The notes: a model not told the origin generated them from the sequence alone. 64,000 nt of DNA from Myxococcales bacterium (GCA_016793325.1 JAEUKI010000077.1:124001-188000); one strand, 5' to 3'; positions 8,850-18,023 are shown, counted from the first letter of the stretch. Translations and numbers: made by a program.

Positions 8850-10115
8850 TCAGCCTCGCACCTGTCCCTCACCCACCACGACGTACTTCTCCGCCGTCAG
8901 CTCGCGGAGGCCCATCGGTCCCCACGCGTGCATGCGCGAGGTCGAGATGCCGATCTCTGCGCCGAGGCCGAGCTCGCCGCCGTCGTTGAAGCGGGTGCTG
9001 GCGTTCCACAAGACGCACGAGGCCTCGACTTCGCGCAAGAATCGCTCGGCGCGCGCGCGGTCGCCGCTCACGATCGACGCGGTGTGCTCGGTGCCGTGCT
9101 TCGCGATGTGCTCCATCGCTTCGTCCAGCGAATCGACCGCGCGCACCGCGAGCTCGAGCGACAGAAACTCCGTGTCCCAGTCGCTGTCCTTGGCGACGAG
9201 GTGCTCGATCTTTGCATCAGAGAGCGCCTTCGCGCAGCGCTCGTCCACGCGGAGCATCACGCCGTTTTCGCGCATTCGTTTTGCGATCTCGAGCCACAAC
9301 CCGCCGTCGATCACGCTCTTGTGCACGAGCAACGTCTCCATCGAGTTGCAGACACCGGGGCGGCTCACCTTCGCGTTGACCGCGACTTCAGCGGCCATCT
9401 TCGCGTCCGCGCCCTCGTCCACGTACACGTGGCAGATCCCTTGCCCGTGCCGGATCACGGGGACCTTCGCGTGCGCGTCGACCATCTCCATGAGCTTCGC
9501 CCCGCCTCGCGGAATGCAGAGGTCCACGCGCCCGGTCGCCCCCAAGAGCGCCGCGACGTGCTCGCGCCCCGCGTCGTGAACGAGCTGCACGCAGTCCACA
9601 GGGAGCCCCGCGTCCGCGAGCCCTTGGCGCACCGCGCGCGCGAGGACACGATTGGAGCCCATCGCTTCTTTTCCACCGCGAAGGACGATCGCGTTGCCGC
9701 TCTTGATGCAGAGCGCCGCGCACTCGACGGTGACGTTCGGCCTCGCTTCGTACACGACCGCGATCACCCCGAGCGGGACGCGCCGTTTGGAGACCTTCAG
9801 ACCGTTGGGCCTCGTCCCGAGCTCGCGCTCTTCGCCGAGCGGATCGGGCAGCGCAGCCACGGCTCGGGCGCTCTCCGAAATCGCGCGGAGCCGGCTCGCG
9901 TTCAATCGCAGCCGATCGAGCATCGAGCTGGAGATTCCCTGCTCTTTTGCGATCTCCATGTCCTCGGCGTTCGCGGGCAGGATGGTCCCGTCCCATCGGT
10001 CGATCACGGCGGCGATCTTGCCGAGCGCGTCGTCCCGTTGCGCAGCAGAGGACTTCGCGAGCGCGCGGCGCGCCTCGCGGGCGCGTCGGAGCATGTCGTC
10101 GATCAGGTCGGTCAT
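8850..10115 (-). CDS. proA: Glutamate-5-semialdehyde dehydrogenase (gamma-glutamyl phosphate reductase)
   Basis: ProA reduces gamma-glutamyl phosphate with NADPH to glutamate-5-semialdehyde, the second step of proline synthesis, acting with ProB. The 421-aa protein starts MTDLIDDMLRRAREARRAL and carries the catalytic cysteine in the stretch SRPGVCNSMETLLVHK. Other ALDH-fold landmarks are LGVIAVVYEARPNVTVE and NAIVLRGGKEA. Longer in-frame extension upstream is low-complexity shadow, and the ATG at 10115 gives the family length. A TATAAC box lies 16 nt upstream. The stop codon is directly adjacent to a lipoprotein gene. proB lies 3.1 kb away rather than next to it. Confidence 0.96.
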   Translation of the reverse strand: MTDLIDDMLRRAREARRALAKSSAAQRDDALGKIAAVIDRWDGTILPANAEDMEIAKEQGISSSMLDRLRLNASRLRAISESARAVAALPDPLGEERELGTRPNGLKVSKRRVPLGVIAVVYEARPNVTVECAALCIKSGNAIVLRGGKEAMGSNRVLARAVRQGLADAGLPVDCVQLVHDAGREHVAALLGATGRVDLCIPRGGAKLMEMVDAHAKVPVIRHGQGICHVYVDEGADAKMAAEVAVNAKVSRPGVCNSMETLLVHKSVIDGGLWLEIAKRMRENGVMLRVDERCAKALSDAKIEHLVAKDSDWDTEFLSLELAVRAVDSLDEAMEHIAKHGTEHTASIVSGDRARAERFLREVEASCVLWNASTRFNDGGELGLGAEIGISTSRMHAWGPMGLRELTAEKYVVVGEGQVRG

Positions 10116-10456
10116 AGCGAGCAGTCCGCGAGTTATACGGCACGCCGGTGGACTTACCCAACGACCGCAGCTACTTGCTTCGATGCGACGCTCGCGTCGG
10201 CGGTACGCGCCCGAGAGCGGCACCGAAGATGAGCAGAGCCGCTCGACGGCGAAGACGCCCCTCGACATCCAACTACAACCCGACACCGCGAACACGGAAT
10301 ACGACGGCGAACACCACGGTCTATCTCTCGCGACGCAGCGGCACACGGACTTCGCGCAACACCCTCAGCGACGCGCCCGGCGTATCGCCGACGGACGGCG
10401 GAGCCGCTGAACGCCGAGCATGAAAGTCGAACGGGACACACTTGGGGACGACACCA
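10116..10456. other. Divergent intergenic region between proA and a large lipoprotein gene
   Basis: This 341-bp gap carries the proA -10-like box (TATAAC at 10132-10137, minus strand) and, just before 10457, a Shine-Dalgarno-like GGGGACG. A short plus-strand reading frame at 10148-10423 has a random Arg/Thr-rich composition and no ribosome site, so I do not call it. No tRNA-like fold or strong hairpin was seen. Confidence 0.5.
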
Positions 10457-13228
10457 ATGAATCGAGACAAGTCACGAGCGTTCGCTTCGATCATCGTCGC
10501 TGTGTTCGCGGCGGGCGCCGCGAGCTGCGCGGGCTCCCCGCGGACCGAGCAGCGCGCGCTTGCTGCGCCGACAGCCCCTCGCGATCCCGCGTGCGTCGCG
10601 GGATTCTGCTTCGAGTGGTCGCTGCCGTTCCGCGCGCAGCTCGCGAAGCCGGTCTCTGCGGACGCCGAGGACGTGTGGTTCAGCTTCGAGCGCGACGAGC
10701 AGCGGCCCGCAGGCGTCGCACATCTTTTCAACGGCGCGTGGATCGGCAACCACAGCAACGTTGGCGCTCAACGGGTCGAGCAGGTCGTCGGCGCGAGCGC
10801 ATCGAACAGCGTGTGGGGCCGCATCGGCCGCTCGTACACGCGGTTCAACGGCGCAGAATGGAGCGCTCCCGTGCCGCTGCCGATCGCGAACGGGCGCGTC
10901 ACGAGCGAGACCGCGCTCGCCGACGGAACGCTGGTCGTCACAGTCGCCCGCCCAGAAGCCCGCCAGCGCTTCGTCGACATCATTCGGATCTCGGAGCGCG
11001 GAGCGACGCTGCTCCCTTTGCTCGATGACGCTGTCACGCTCGAAGAGTCCGAAGAGCTCTTGGGCTCGGTGCTCGTGCGAAGTGCAAACGACATTCGCGT
11101 GATCGTGTATGGCCGGAACCGATTTCCGAGCCCGGCCGTCGGCCCCTTCTTCGCGCGGCGCTTCGATGGAGCTCGGTGGCTCCCGTGGAGCCTACCTGCG
11201 CCTCCTTGGCCGAGCGGATCGCTTCGGTCCCCAGACGCCATCCACCAACTCACGGACGGCACCGTCCTGGCGCGCGTGGGCGCGCGTACCTCACGCGAGG
11301 CGACGCAGTGGATCGTCGTCGACGGAACCGGCTGGCGCGTGATCGCCGAGACGAGCTTCGAACCGACCGAACGGGTGTCCGTCGTCGGCGACGCGCTTTG
11401 GGTCGTGCGCAACGGCGCGCTCCAGCGAATTCGCCCGTCGGGATCCATCGACATGATTTCTTGTGCTGGTCGCGTTCACTCGGTCATCGCGTCGCACGGA
11501 TCGAACGCCGCATGGGCGCGGACCGATCGCGGGCTCGAGGTCGTGAGCGCCGACACATGCCGCGTCATCGCGGCCAACGCGCCGCCGCTCGAACAGGTCG
11601 ACGTGGGCCCGCCGCGCGGCCCCAACCAAGAAGACACGCTGTGGGTCGTGGCGCGACACCTGACCGAGTCGTCGACGTTCGTCTCGGCGCACGAGCGACG
11701 CTCGGCCCACGATTGGACGACGAGCGCGCAGCTTCGCGCGGGATCCCTCGCCAGCCCGCTTCGCGCAGGATTCGGAGCGGCGAAGCTACTGCTTGGCCAC
11801 GGAGCGCTTCGCTTCGACGGAGCGCAATGGGCGCAGCTCCGATGGGGCGCGAACACACAGCACGACCAGGCCATGAGCGATGCGTGCGACGCGAGCGCCG
11901 ACGAGGGGTGGGTCGCCTCGGAAGCGGGCCTCGCGCGTCGAGAAGGCGCTTGGCTCACGCCCGTCTTCGCATGGAGTCATCGCGCGACGAGGGTGCTCTG
12001 CAACGCGTCGGGCAGACACTTCGCGATCGTGAATGGAACCGTCTGGACACACGAAGAGGGTCGATGGAGGAGCCTCTCGATGCGCGCCCCGATCGCATCG
12101 TCGCCGCCAGTCGCGATCAACGACGGACAAATGGTCGCGATCGTGAAGACGCTCGACGACGCGCCGGTCACCGAGCTCGTGCGCTGGCGCGGTCGCGCAC
12201 AGTTCACGCTCGTCGACAGCAGCTCGAACTTCGGCCTTCCAGAGGACTTCTCGGGGACCCTCGGCGCGTTCACCGCCACGTCCGACCGAGACATTCACTT
12301 CATCGTGCGCGGCCGAACCAACCGAGGGACAGGCGCAGCGCAGGACATCGTGCTCCGACACGACGGTCGCTCGGCGCAGCAGCGGCTCGTGCTCGACGTT
12401 CGCGACAACGAGAAGCACTTCGTCACGGCCATCGGCGACGATGATGTTCTCGTGTGGGCCGAGCGCGGACGGTCTCCCATCGTGCGGTTGCGCGGAGGCG
12501 CGCGCAGCGAGCTCCCTGCGTTGGCCGAAGCGCCCATCGATCGGGTGTACGCAGCGTCGCCAGAGCTCCTGTGGATCGTCACAGCAGAGCCGACTCCACG
12601 AGCGTTTTCACTGGTCGGAGGCGCTTGGACCGAAGTCTCGTCGCTGCGCTCGAGCGTCGGCACGACGACGCGCATCACGATGCACGCGACGAGCCCTCGA
12701 GACGTCTGGGCGCTCACGGAGCCGCGGGGCGTGTGGCACTTCGATGGGCTCGACTGGCGCGCGATCGCCGCGCCCGCCCTCACGTTCGTTCGCGTTTGGG
12801 CGGCGAGCCGCGACGACGTGTGGCTCGAAGCAAGCGGTCGCACCGTGTTTCGCGGCAGCGCGACGAGCGAGTTTCGTCGGGTGGCCTCGCTCGAAGGCGA
12901 TGAATTCGTGTTCGGTTCGGGCTCTGGCGCGGTCTGGGCTGGTCTGCGTCAGTGGGCTGGCACGTCGTTCGAGCCGATCGAGCGCGCGATCGACGCAACC
13001 GACCTTCTCGTGACAGACACCAGCGTGATCGCAATCGCCACCACGAGCTCGTCGACGAGAGTGGCCGAACTACAGAGCGACGGAGCATGGACGAGCCGCG
13101 CCGCCGACAACGACCCGATCTTGTCGCAGGTTCGAGCAGCACCGCACCAACGCACGGGTGGGTTCTTGGGCCCGCAGCAGCGTTGGTACCAGACGAATGC
13201 TGCGCTCTACCGCGTCGAAGGCCGCTGA
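10457..13228 (+). CDS. Large hypothetical lipoprotein, predicted beta-propeller
   Basis: The 923-aa protein starts MNRDKSRAFASIIVAVFAAGAASC, with Cys24 as the likely lipidated residue. ATG 10457 is preferred over an upstream TTG because GGGGACG lies 6 nt before it. The body contains many short beta repeats of the form W-x-x-x-(G/A)-x-x-W and phrases such as DVWALTEPRGVWHFDGLDWRA and DDVWLEASGRTVF, typical of ligand-free beta-propeller or photosynthesis-BNR-like repeats in myxobacterial surface proteins. No catalytic motif is apparent. It is probably a cell-surface or periplasmic lipoprotein. It ends 6 bp before the convergent proB stop. Confidence 0.7.
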   Translation: MNRDKSRAFASIIVAVFAAGAASCAGSPRTEQRALAAPTAPRDPACVAGFCFEWSLPFRAQLAKPVSADAEDVWFSFERDEQRPAGVAHLFNGAWIGNHSNVGAQRVEQVVGASASNSVWGRIGRSYTRFNGAEWSAPVPLPIANGRVTSETALADGTLVVTVARPEARQRFVDIIRISERGATLLPLLDDAVTLEESEELLGSVLVRSANDIRVIVYGRNRFPSPAVGPFFARRFDGARWLPWSLPAPPWPSGSLRSPDAIHQLTDGTVLARVGARTSREATQWIVVDGTGWRVIAETSFEPTERVSVVGDALWVVRNGALQRIRPSGSIDMISCAGRVHSVIASHGSNAAWARTDRGLEVVSADTCRVIAANAPPLEQVDVGPPRGPNQEDTLWVVARHLTESSTFVSAHERRSAHDWTTSAQLRAGSLASPLRAGFGAAKLLLGHGALRFDGAQWAQLRWGANTQHDQAMSDACDASADEGWVASEAGLARREGAWLTPVFAWSHRATRVLCNASGRHFAIVNGTVWTHEEGRWRSLSMRAPIASSPPVAINDGQMVAIVKTLDDAPVTELVRWRGRAQFTLVDSSSNFGLPEDFSGTLGAFTATSDRDIHFIVRGRTNRGTGAAQDIVLRHDGRSAQQRLVLDVRDNEKHFVTAIGDDDVLVWAERGRSPIVRLRGGARSELPALAEAPIDRVYAASPELLWIVTAEPTPRAFSLVGGAWTEVSSLRSSVGTTTRITMHATSPRDVWALTEPRGVWHFDGLDWRAIAAPALTFVRVWAASRDDVWLEASGRTVFRGSATSEFRRVASLEGDEFVFGSGSGAVWAGLRQWAGTSFEPIERAIDATDLLVTDTSVIAIATTSSSTRVAELQSDGAWTSRAADNDPILSQVRAAPHQRTGGFLGPQQRWYQTNAALYRVEGR

Positions 13229-13234
13229 CCGTCC

Positions 13235-14362
13235 TCACGCCCCGAGCAGCGCGATGTCGTCCGCGTGAACGACCTCGTCGCCGAGGTGGTACCCGAGGAT
13301 CGACTCGATTTCGGCGCTCTTTTTGCCGCGGATCCGCGTGAGCTCTTCGGCGCTGTACGCGCTGAGGCCGCGCGCGACCGGCGAGCCGTCGGCGTGCGCG
13401 ATGTCCACCGCTTCGCCCTGCTCGAAGTCGCCCGATTGATCGATCACGCCCTTCGGCAAGAGGCTCTTTCCCGCGAGCACGGCGCGCGCGGCGCCGTCGT
13501 CCACGATGATGGTCCCCTTGCTCCGCAGCGTGTGCGCGATCCAGTGCTTTCGACTCGCGAGCCGCTCCCCCGCGGGAACAAAAAACGTCCCCACGTCGTC
13601 GCCGGCCATCACCCTCGCGAGCACGCCGCTCTCCCTCCCCGGCGCGATCACCGCGCCCGCGCCAACGCTCGCCGCAGCGCGCCCCGCGCGGACCTTCGTG
13701 ACCATCCCGCCCTTTCCGCCCGAGCTCGTCCCGGTGCGCACGAAGCCCTCGGCGCTCGCGTCGTCCGGGCGCACCACCGGCACTCGGTGTTCACCATTCA
13801 AGAGCGCTGGCGCGACCGAGAGCATCACCAGCAGATCCGCGCCCACCAGGTTCGCCACTTGCGCGCTGAGCGCGTCGTTGTCCCCGAACGCGATCTCGTC
13901 GACGGACACCGTGTCGTTCTCGTTGATGACCGCGATCGCGCCGCGGCGCGCGAGCTCGGCGAGCGCTCGCCTCGCGTTGAGAAATCGCTTGCGATCCGCC
14001 AGGTCCGAGTGCGTCAGCAACACCTGCGCGACGACCCGTCCGTGCGGCGCAAACGCCTCTTGCCACAACCGAATGAGCTCGCCCTGCCCCGCGGCCGCGC
14101 ACGCTTGGAGCGCGTCCATCGTCTTCGGCCTCGCCGGATACCCGAGCGCCCCGACGCCGAGCGCGATCGCCCCGGACGAGACCACCACCACCTCGCGTCC
14201 GCTCGCGGCGAGCGCCGCACAATCCGCGGCGATCCCGTCGAGCACCTTGCGATCGATGCGGCCGGCGGTCGTGAGCACGCCGGTTCCAATCTTCACGACG
14301 ACGCGGCGAACGCCGCGCATCCACTTTGACAACTCTTGCGAGGGCTGTTGACGGTCGTCCAT
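13235..14362 (-). CDS. proB: Glutamate 5-kinase
   Basis: ProB phosphorylates glutamate to gamma-glutamyl phosphate, the first and normally proline-inhibited step of proline synthesis. The 375-aa protein has the amino-acid-kinase domain with VVVKIGTGVL, SSGAIALGVG, INENDTVSVDEI, FGDNDALSAQVANLVG and the GGKGGM loop. The last 90 or so residues match the length and position of the C-terminal PUA domain. I use ATG 14362 (MDDRQQPSQE) because a TACGTT box sits 11 nt upstream; the frame continues open further upstream into the repeat element but without plausible protein. A start at the later Met of SKWMRG is possible. Confidence 0.95.
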   Translation of the reverse strand: MDDRQQPSQELSKWMRGVRRVVVKIGTGVLTTAGRIDRKVLDGIAADCAALAASGREVVVVSSGAIALGVGALGYPARPKTMDALQACAAAGQGELIRLWQEAFAPHGRVVAQVLLTHSDLADRKRFLNARRALAELARRGAIAVINENDTVSVDEIAFGDNDALSAQVANLVGADLLVMLSVAPALLNGEHRVPVVRPDDASAEGFVRTGTSSGGKGGMVTKVRAGRAAASVGAGAVIAPGRESGVLARVMAGDDVGTFFVPAGERLASRKHWIAHTLRSKGTIIVDDGAARAVLAGKSLLPKGVIDQSGDFEQGEAVDIAHADGSPVARGLSAYSAEELTRIRGKKSAEIESILGYHLGDEVVHADDIALLGA

Positions 14363-14373
14363 GCGCGGCCGCG

Positions 14374-14379
14374 AACGTA
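14374..14379 (-). promoter_or_regulatory. TACGTT -10-like box before proB
   Basis: On the minus strand TACGTT ends 11 nt before the proB ATG at 14362. With a typical 6-8 nt from -10 to transcription start this leaves a leader of only a few bases. No Shine-Dalgarno is visible in between. Confidence 0.45.
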
Positions 14380-14394
14380 CACTCCCTCTCGCGC

Positions 14395-14491
14395 CGCTGA
14401 CAACGGAACACATCTCGATCGGACGCATGACTACTGCGGAAAACGAAGACTTCAGAGCCCCAACCCGCGCTGCCGCGCGCCCCGCCCCCGC
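14395..14491 (+). repeat. Repeat element copy A (shortened, divergent)
   Basis: It starts CGCTGACAACGGAACAC and ends with the shared core AACCCGCGCTGCCGCGCGCC followed by CCGCCCCC. It lacks the downstream GGGCGGGGC arm of copy B. It directly precedes copy B in the same orientation. Confidence 0.75.
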
Positions 14492-14495
14492 ATAG

Positions 14496-14602
14496 CGCTG
14501 ACAAACGGACACGCCTCCATTTCTCGCGTTGTGGATGCGAAGGGCAGCCCCCACCCGCGCTGCCGCGCGCCCCGCCCCCACGTCGTGAGGGCGGGGCTTT
14601 GC
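14496..14602 (+). repeat. Repeat element copy B
   Basis: It starts CGCTGACAAACGGACAC, contains TGTGGATGCGAAGG, then the core CACCCGCGCTGCCGCGCGCC, and ends with a 9-bp GC hairpin: GCCCCGCCC at 14569-14577 pairs with GGGCGGGGC at 14589-14597, followed by TTTGCA. It is almost the exact reverse complement of copy C. Confidence 0.85.
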
Positions 14603-14765
14603 ATTGTGCAACGCGCTGCGATTGGATTGGCAAGTTGATTGTATGGGCCAATGCCATGCAAGGGCCGCTTGTCGCTCGATTGCGGTGGATGTTCGACGGC
14701 GATCGTGACCACGCAATTGAGTCACACACAATCAACTTTCGAGCCCAAACACTGCATTTCCTCGA
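14603..14765. other. Spacer between inverted repeat copies B and C
   Basis: This 163-bp stretch is visibly less GC-rich than its surroundings. It contains a further inner inverted repeat: AAGTTGATTGT at 14632-14642 and ACAATCAACTT at 14728-14738, a perfect 11-bp match. No reading frame on either strand looks like protein. Confidence 0.6.
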
Positions 14766-14880
14766 TGCAAAGCCCCGCCCTCACTACGTGGGGGGCGGGG
14801 CGCGCGGCAGCGCGGGTGGGGGCTTCTCTTCGCATCCACAATGCGCGAAATCCAGATGTGTCCCGTTGTCAGTTCGCGCT
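14766..14880 (-). repeat. Repeat element copy C, inverted relative to B
   Basis: Read on the minus strand it gives CTGACAACGGGACACATCTG, TGTGGATGCGAAGAG, the same core and the same GC hairpin ending TTTGCA. The match to copy B runs over about 105 bp with only scattered differences. Together B and C form the arms of a large imperfect inverted repeat between proB and the export operon. Confidence 0.85.
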
Positions 14881-14991
14881 GGCGTGGGCTCGGATGACAC
14901 ACGCGTGCGCAAGCGCCGCCCGAAGCGCGCTTCGCCAGACATTTCTCGACGGACTCTCAGCTCTCTACGTCCCCCCAAGCGCGCGTTTGGG
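14881..14991. other. Remainder of the proB-export operon gap
   Basis: After repeat copy C, the remaining 111 bp to the adaptor stop contain no protein-like frame. A region rich in GCGC is seen but no strong terminator hairpin with a U-tract. Confidence 0.4.
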
Positions 14992-16104
14992 TCAGCGCCC
15001 CGCGCGCACCAGCCCGACGATCCGCTGCCCCGGAACGAGCCCGTCACGCTCGTCCAAGCGCAGCACCACCTCGATGATCTTCGTGTCGACGCGCTCGACC
15101 GGGTCGTCCGTGCGGATGTTGCGACGACCGAACCGCCGCGCGATCTCTACGACGGACCCGCGAAAGCGGCGCGCTCCGTACGCATCCGCGGTGACCGCGG
15201 CCTCTGCGCCGACGCGCACGCCAGAGAACTCGCGCTCGTCGACGTCGATCCTCGCGCGGAGCAACCGCGTGTCTCCCAGCAAAATCGCTGGGTCTCCCGA
15301 GGGGCTCGCGTACTCGCCCTCGCGCAGCTTGATTTGTAGCACCTCGCCGTCGCACGGCGCACGCACGGTCGAGCGCTCGAGCTGCTCGCGGGCCTGGTCG
15401 CGACGCGCCTGCGACGCGCGGGCCCTGGCGCTCGCGACGGCGATGTCCTCTGCGCGCGAGCCGCGCACGGTCGCGTTGCGTCGAGCCTCGACCTGACGGA
15501 GCGTGGCGCGGTCGATCTCGGCTTGGCCTCGGGCGCGATCGAGCTCGTCGCGCGTCGCGTTGGAGCTCGAGGCGAGGCTCTCGGTTCGCGCGAGGGCCAC
15601 CGTCGACAGCTCCGAGCGCGCGCGGGCCGCGGCGAGGTCGGCGTCGGCCGCGTCTCGATCTTCACGGCGATTTCCACGAAGGGCGCGGCTCAGCTCTGCG
15701 CGGGCGACGAGGAGGTCCGCCTCCGCGGCGGCGAGCGACGCGCGCTCGATCGCGCTCTCTTGCTCGAGCAACACGTCGCCGCGCCGCACGAACTGCCCTT
15801 CGCGAACGGCGATCCGCTGCACGCGCCCCGCGACGGCCACGGCCACTCGCACCTCGCGATCCGCCGGCTCGATCACGCCGTTTCCGACGATCCACTCGCG
15901 CGAGACCGCGGGCGCTCGCGGGTCGGACTGCCCCGGTCGCGGAGCGAGCTCTCGCTCGGCCGCGCGAACGTCGGCCACGCGCGGACGATTGGACGCAGGC
16001 TGCGTCGCGACGCGCGCGACCGAGATCGCGAGCCCCGAGACGGCCACCGCCGCGACGACCGACTTCCATGGAAAACTACGGACCGTTTGAATCATTGTGC
16101 TCAT
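14992..16104 (-). CDS. HlyD-family periplasmic adaptor of an ABC exporter
   Basis: The 370-aa membrane-fusion protein would link the inner-membrane ABC pump to the TolC-type channel encoded in the same operon. One membrane anchor spans residues about 13-32 (WKSVVAAVAVSGLAISVARV). The biotinyl-lipoyl-like halves are seen at IEPADREVRVAVAVAGRVQ and STVRAPCDGEVLQIKLREGE, separated by a long Ala/Arg/Glu-rich coiled coil (about 110-240). A C-terminal barrel ends in LVPGQRIVGLVRAG. It resembles DevB/MacA. It is the last gene of tetR-tolC-permease-ATPase-adaptor, 9 bp after the ATPase stop. Confidence 0.85.
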   Translation of the reverse strand: MSTMIQTVRSFPWKSVVAAVAVSGLAISVARVATQPASNRPRVADVRAAERELAPRPGQSDPRAPAVSREWIVGNGVIEPADREVRVAVAVAGRVQRIAVREGQFVRRGDVLLEQESAIERASLAAAEADLLVARAELSRALRGNRREDRDAADADLAAARARSELSTVALARTESLASSSNATRDELDRARGQAEIDRATLRQVEARRNATVRGSRAEDIAVASARARASQARRDQAREQLERSTVRAPCDGEVLQIKLREGEYASPSGDPAILLGDTRLLRARIDVDEREFSGVRVGAEAAVTADAYGARRFRGSVVEIARRFGRRNIRTDDPVERVDTKIIEVVLRLDERDGLVPGQRIVGLVRAGR

Positions 16105-16113
16105 GGCTTTGCC

Positions 16114-16854
16114 TCAGCTGTGGCTCGAGTGGAGGGCGGGAGGAGCGGACGTTCGCGGGCCAGCGACGTCGGTCGCCTCGCGAATCAGCCCGTCCTCGAT
16201 GCGGACGATGCGATCGGCCAGGTGGTAGATGCGGTTGTCGTGGGTGACGACGACGACGGTGTGACCGCGCTCGGTCGCGAGTCCGCGGAGCAGCTCGGTG
16301 ACCGCGAGGCCCGAGGTCGCGTCGAGGCTCGCGGTGGGTTCGTCCGCGAGGATGAGCGGCGGGCTCGCGGCGAGGGCCCGAGCGATCGCGACGCGCTGCC
16401 GTTGACCGCCCGAGAGCTCGACGGGCTTGCGATCGGCTTTGTCCGCGAGGCCGACGGCGCGCAAGAGCTCCATCGCCTCGGCGCGCGATTGTTTTCGTGT
16501 GCGCCCGCGGAGCTCGAGCAAGAGCCCGACGTTCTCCGCGGCGGTCAGGCCCGCGATGAGGTTGTGGCCTTGAAAAATGAAGCCGATGTTCGCGAGCCGA
16601 AGCTCGGGCAAGCGGCGCTCGCCCGCGGCGACGACGTCCGTTCCGAAGAGCGAGAGCGAGCCCGACGAAGGGGACAAGACGCACCCGAGGATCGAGAGGA
16701 GCGTTGTCTTTCCCGAGCCGGACGGGCCGACGAGCATGACGAACTCGCCGCGCGACACGGTGAAGTCGACGCCCTTGAGGGCTGTGTACGCGAGCGCGCC
16801 GTCGCCGTAGGTCTTGGTGATCGAGCGCGCGTCGATGGCGAGGTCGGAGTTCAT
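16114..16854 (-). CDS. ABC exporter ATP-binding protein (DevA/MacB-NBD type)
   Basis: The 246-aa protein is a complete nucleotide-binding subunit: Walker A GPSGSGKTT (residues 43-51), Q-loop FIFQGHN (91-97), signature LSGGQ (146-150), Walker B LILADEP (166-172) and H-loop VVVVTHD. It powers the adjacent permease. The start ATG at 16854 overlaps the permease stop (ATGA), so the two are translationally coupled. The family (DevA, LolD, MacB-type) exports lipids, peptides or drugs from the inner membrane rather than importing. Confidence 0.92.
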   Translation of the reverse strand: MNSDLAIDARSITKTYGDGALAYTALKGVDFTVSRGEFVMLVGPSGSGKTTLLSILGCVLSPSSGSLSLFGTDVVAAGERRLPELRLANIGFIFQGHNLIAGLTAAENVGLLLELRGRTRKQSRAEAMELLRAVGLADKADRKPVELSGGQRQRVAIARALAASPPLILADEPTASLDATSGLAVTELLRGLATERGHTVVVVTHDNRIYHLADRIVRIEDGLIREATDVAGPRTSAPPALHSSHS

Positions 16855-18023
16855 CGAAACACCATTCCTGGCTCGACGCTTCGAACGCGAGCGAGCGCGA
16901 GAGACGAGGCCGCGAGGCACATCAGCGTCATCACGACGAAGGTGCCCACGAAGAGCGGCGCGGGGAGCACGAGCGCGAGGTTTGCCGAGCGAATTCCCTC
17001 GGAGATTCGCGATACGAGCGCGAGGCCGACCAGCGACCCGAGCAGCGCGAAGAGCACCGACTGCACGAGCAAGAGCAGCGCGAGATCCCAGCCCGTCGCG
17101 CCGATGGCCTTCAGCGTCCCGAACTCGCGCAGGTTGTCGATCACCGACGAGAACATCGTCAGCGCGACGATCACGAAGCCGACGAGCAGGCCGAAGAACG
17201 TGCTCGTCCCGAAGCTCACGCCGATCGCGGTCTGCGTGAGAATATAGCGGCGGATCTTCGATTCGAACTCGCGGCTCGTGAGCACTTGCGCGTCCGGGAT
17301 CCGCTCGCGCAGCGCGTCGCGAACGCGCTCGGGCGACTGCCCCGGCGCGACGCCGACGAGCACGAAGTGCACTTGGTCCTGCGCGAGACCGAGGACGTCC
17401 CGCGCGGTGTCGTAGTCCGAAAACGCATACGCAGGCCCGAAGGGAATGAGCCCCCACGTGAAGCCCACCGCGTGAACGGTGCGGCCGTTGAGCTCGCGCT
17501 GCGAGCGCAGGTTCATCCCGCCGTACTTCGCGCGCTCGGAGTCCTCGAAGAAGAACGCGCCGGGCTCGCGGAGGTCTGCGACGGAGCCGCGCACGATGTT
17601 CCACGGGCCGCCTGCGGCGCGCGGGAGCCGAGCGCCGACGACGTTGACTTGCTCCGTTCCGCCGCCGGGAACCTTGAGGTTCGCGCCGCCGTACGCGAGC
17701 GGCTCGGCCCACGCGACGCCCGGCGTCACTTGCGCGCGGTGCAGCGTCGAGATCGACATGGGCGCCGCTTGCTGCAACGTCGGGAGCGTCTTCGGAACGA
17801 TCCAGAGATCCGCCTGCGTGTTGGCCACGAGCATCGTGTTCTTGTCGAGCAGCCCGAGAAAAGTGCCCGCTTGTTGGTTCGCGAGCAGCGTGGCGAACAC
17901 GACGCCCACGAGCGTTCCGATGCTCTTCAGGCGATCGTGGAGCATCATGCGCACGGCCACGGCGGTCATGACGCGGATGCGGGTGAAGAACCCGGCGCGT
18001 GTCGTGATGGGTCCGGCGATCAC
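16851..18023 (-). CDS. ABC exporter permease (DevC/FtsX-like)
   Basis: The 390-aa inner-membrane subunit has one N-terminal membrane segment (about 33-50, IGTLVGVVFATLLANQ), a large periplasmic domain (about 55-255) and three C-terminal segments (about 265-290, 312-337, 352-375), the FtsX/DevC layout. Phrases such as NLREFGTLKAIGATGWDLA are typical of the cytoplasmic coupling loop. Both ends overlap their neighbours by 4 bp (ATGA), which shows a single co-translated unit. The substrate is unknown; DevC-type systems move glycolipids in cyanobacteria, but that cannot be inferred here. Confidence 0.88.
   Translation of the reverse strand: MIAGPITTRAGFFTRIRVMTAVAVRMMLHDRLKSIGTLVGVVFATLLANQQAGTFLGLLDKNTMLVANTQADLWIVPKTLPTLQQAAPMSISTLHRAQVTPGVAWAEPLAYGGANLKVPGGGTEQVNVVGARLPRAAGGPWNIVRGSVADLREPGAFFFEDSERAKYGGMNLRSQRELNGRTVHAVGFTWGLIPFGPAYAFSDYDTARDVLGLAQDQVHFVLVGVAPGQSPERVRDALRERIPDAQVLTSREFESKIRRYILTQTAIGVSFGTSTFFGLLVGFVIVALTMFSSVIDNLREFGTLKAIGATGWDLALLLLVQSVLFALLGSLVGLALVSRISEGIRSANLALVLPAPLFVGTFVVMTLMCLAASSLALARVRSVEPGMVFR

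Noticed and set aside
10148..10423. Small plus-strand frame between proA and the large lipoprotein
   Set aside because: No ribosome site, random Arg/Thr-rich composition, no recognisable fold.
14589..14600. Rho-independent terminator at the GC hairpin of repeat copy B
   Set aside because: The stem is strong but only three T residues follow, and the same hairpin occurs in the inverted copy, so it belongs to the repeat unit.
14496..14880. CRISPR array
   Set aside because: Only three long copies, one inverted, without regular short spacers or cas genes.
16114..17712. ABC ATPase as part of a 532-aa protein
   Set aside because: The N-terminal 286 residues are a shadow of the permease; the ATG at 16854 gives a normal-length ATPase with ATGA overlap.
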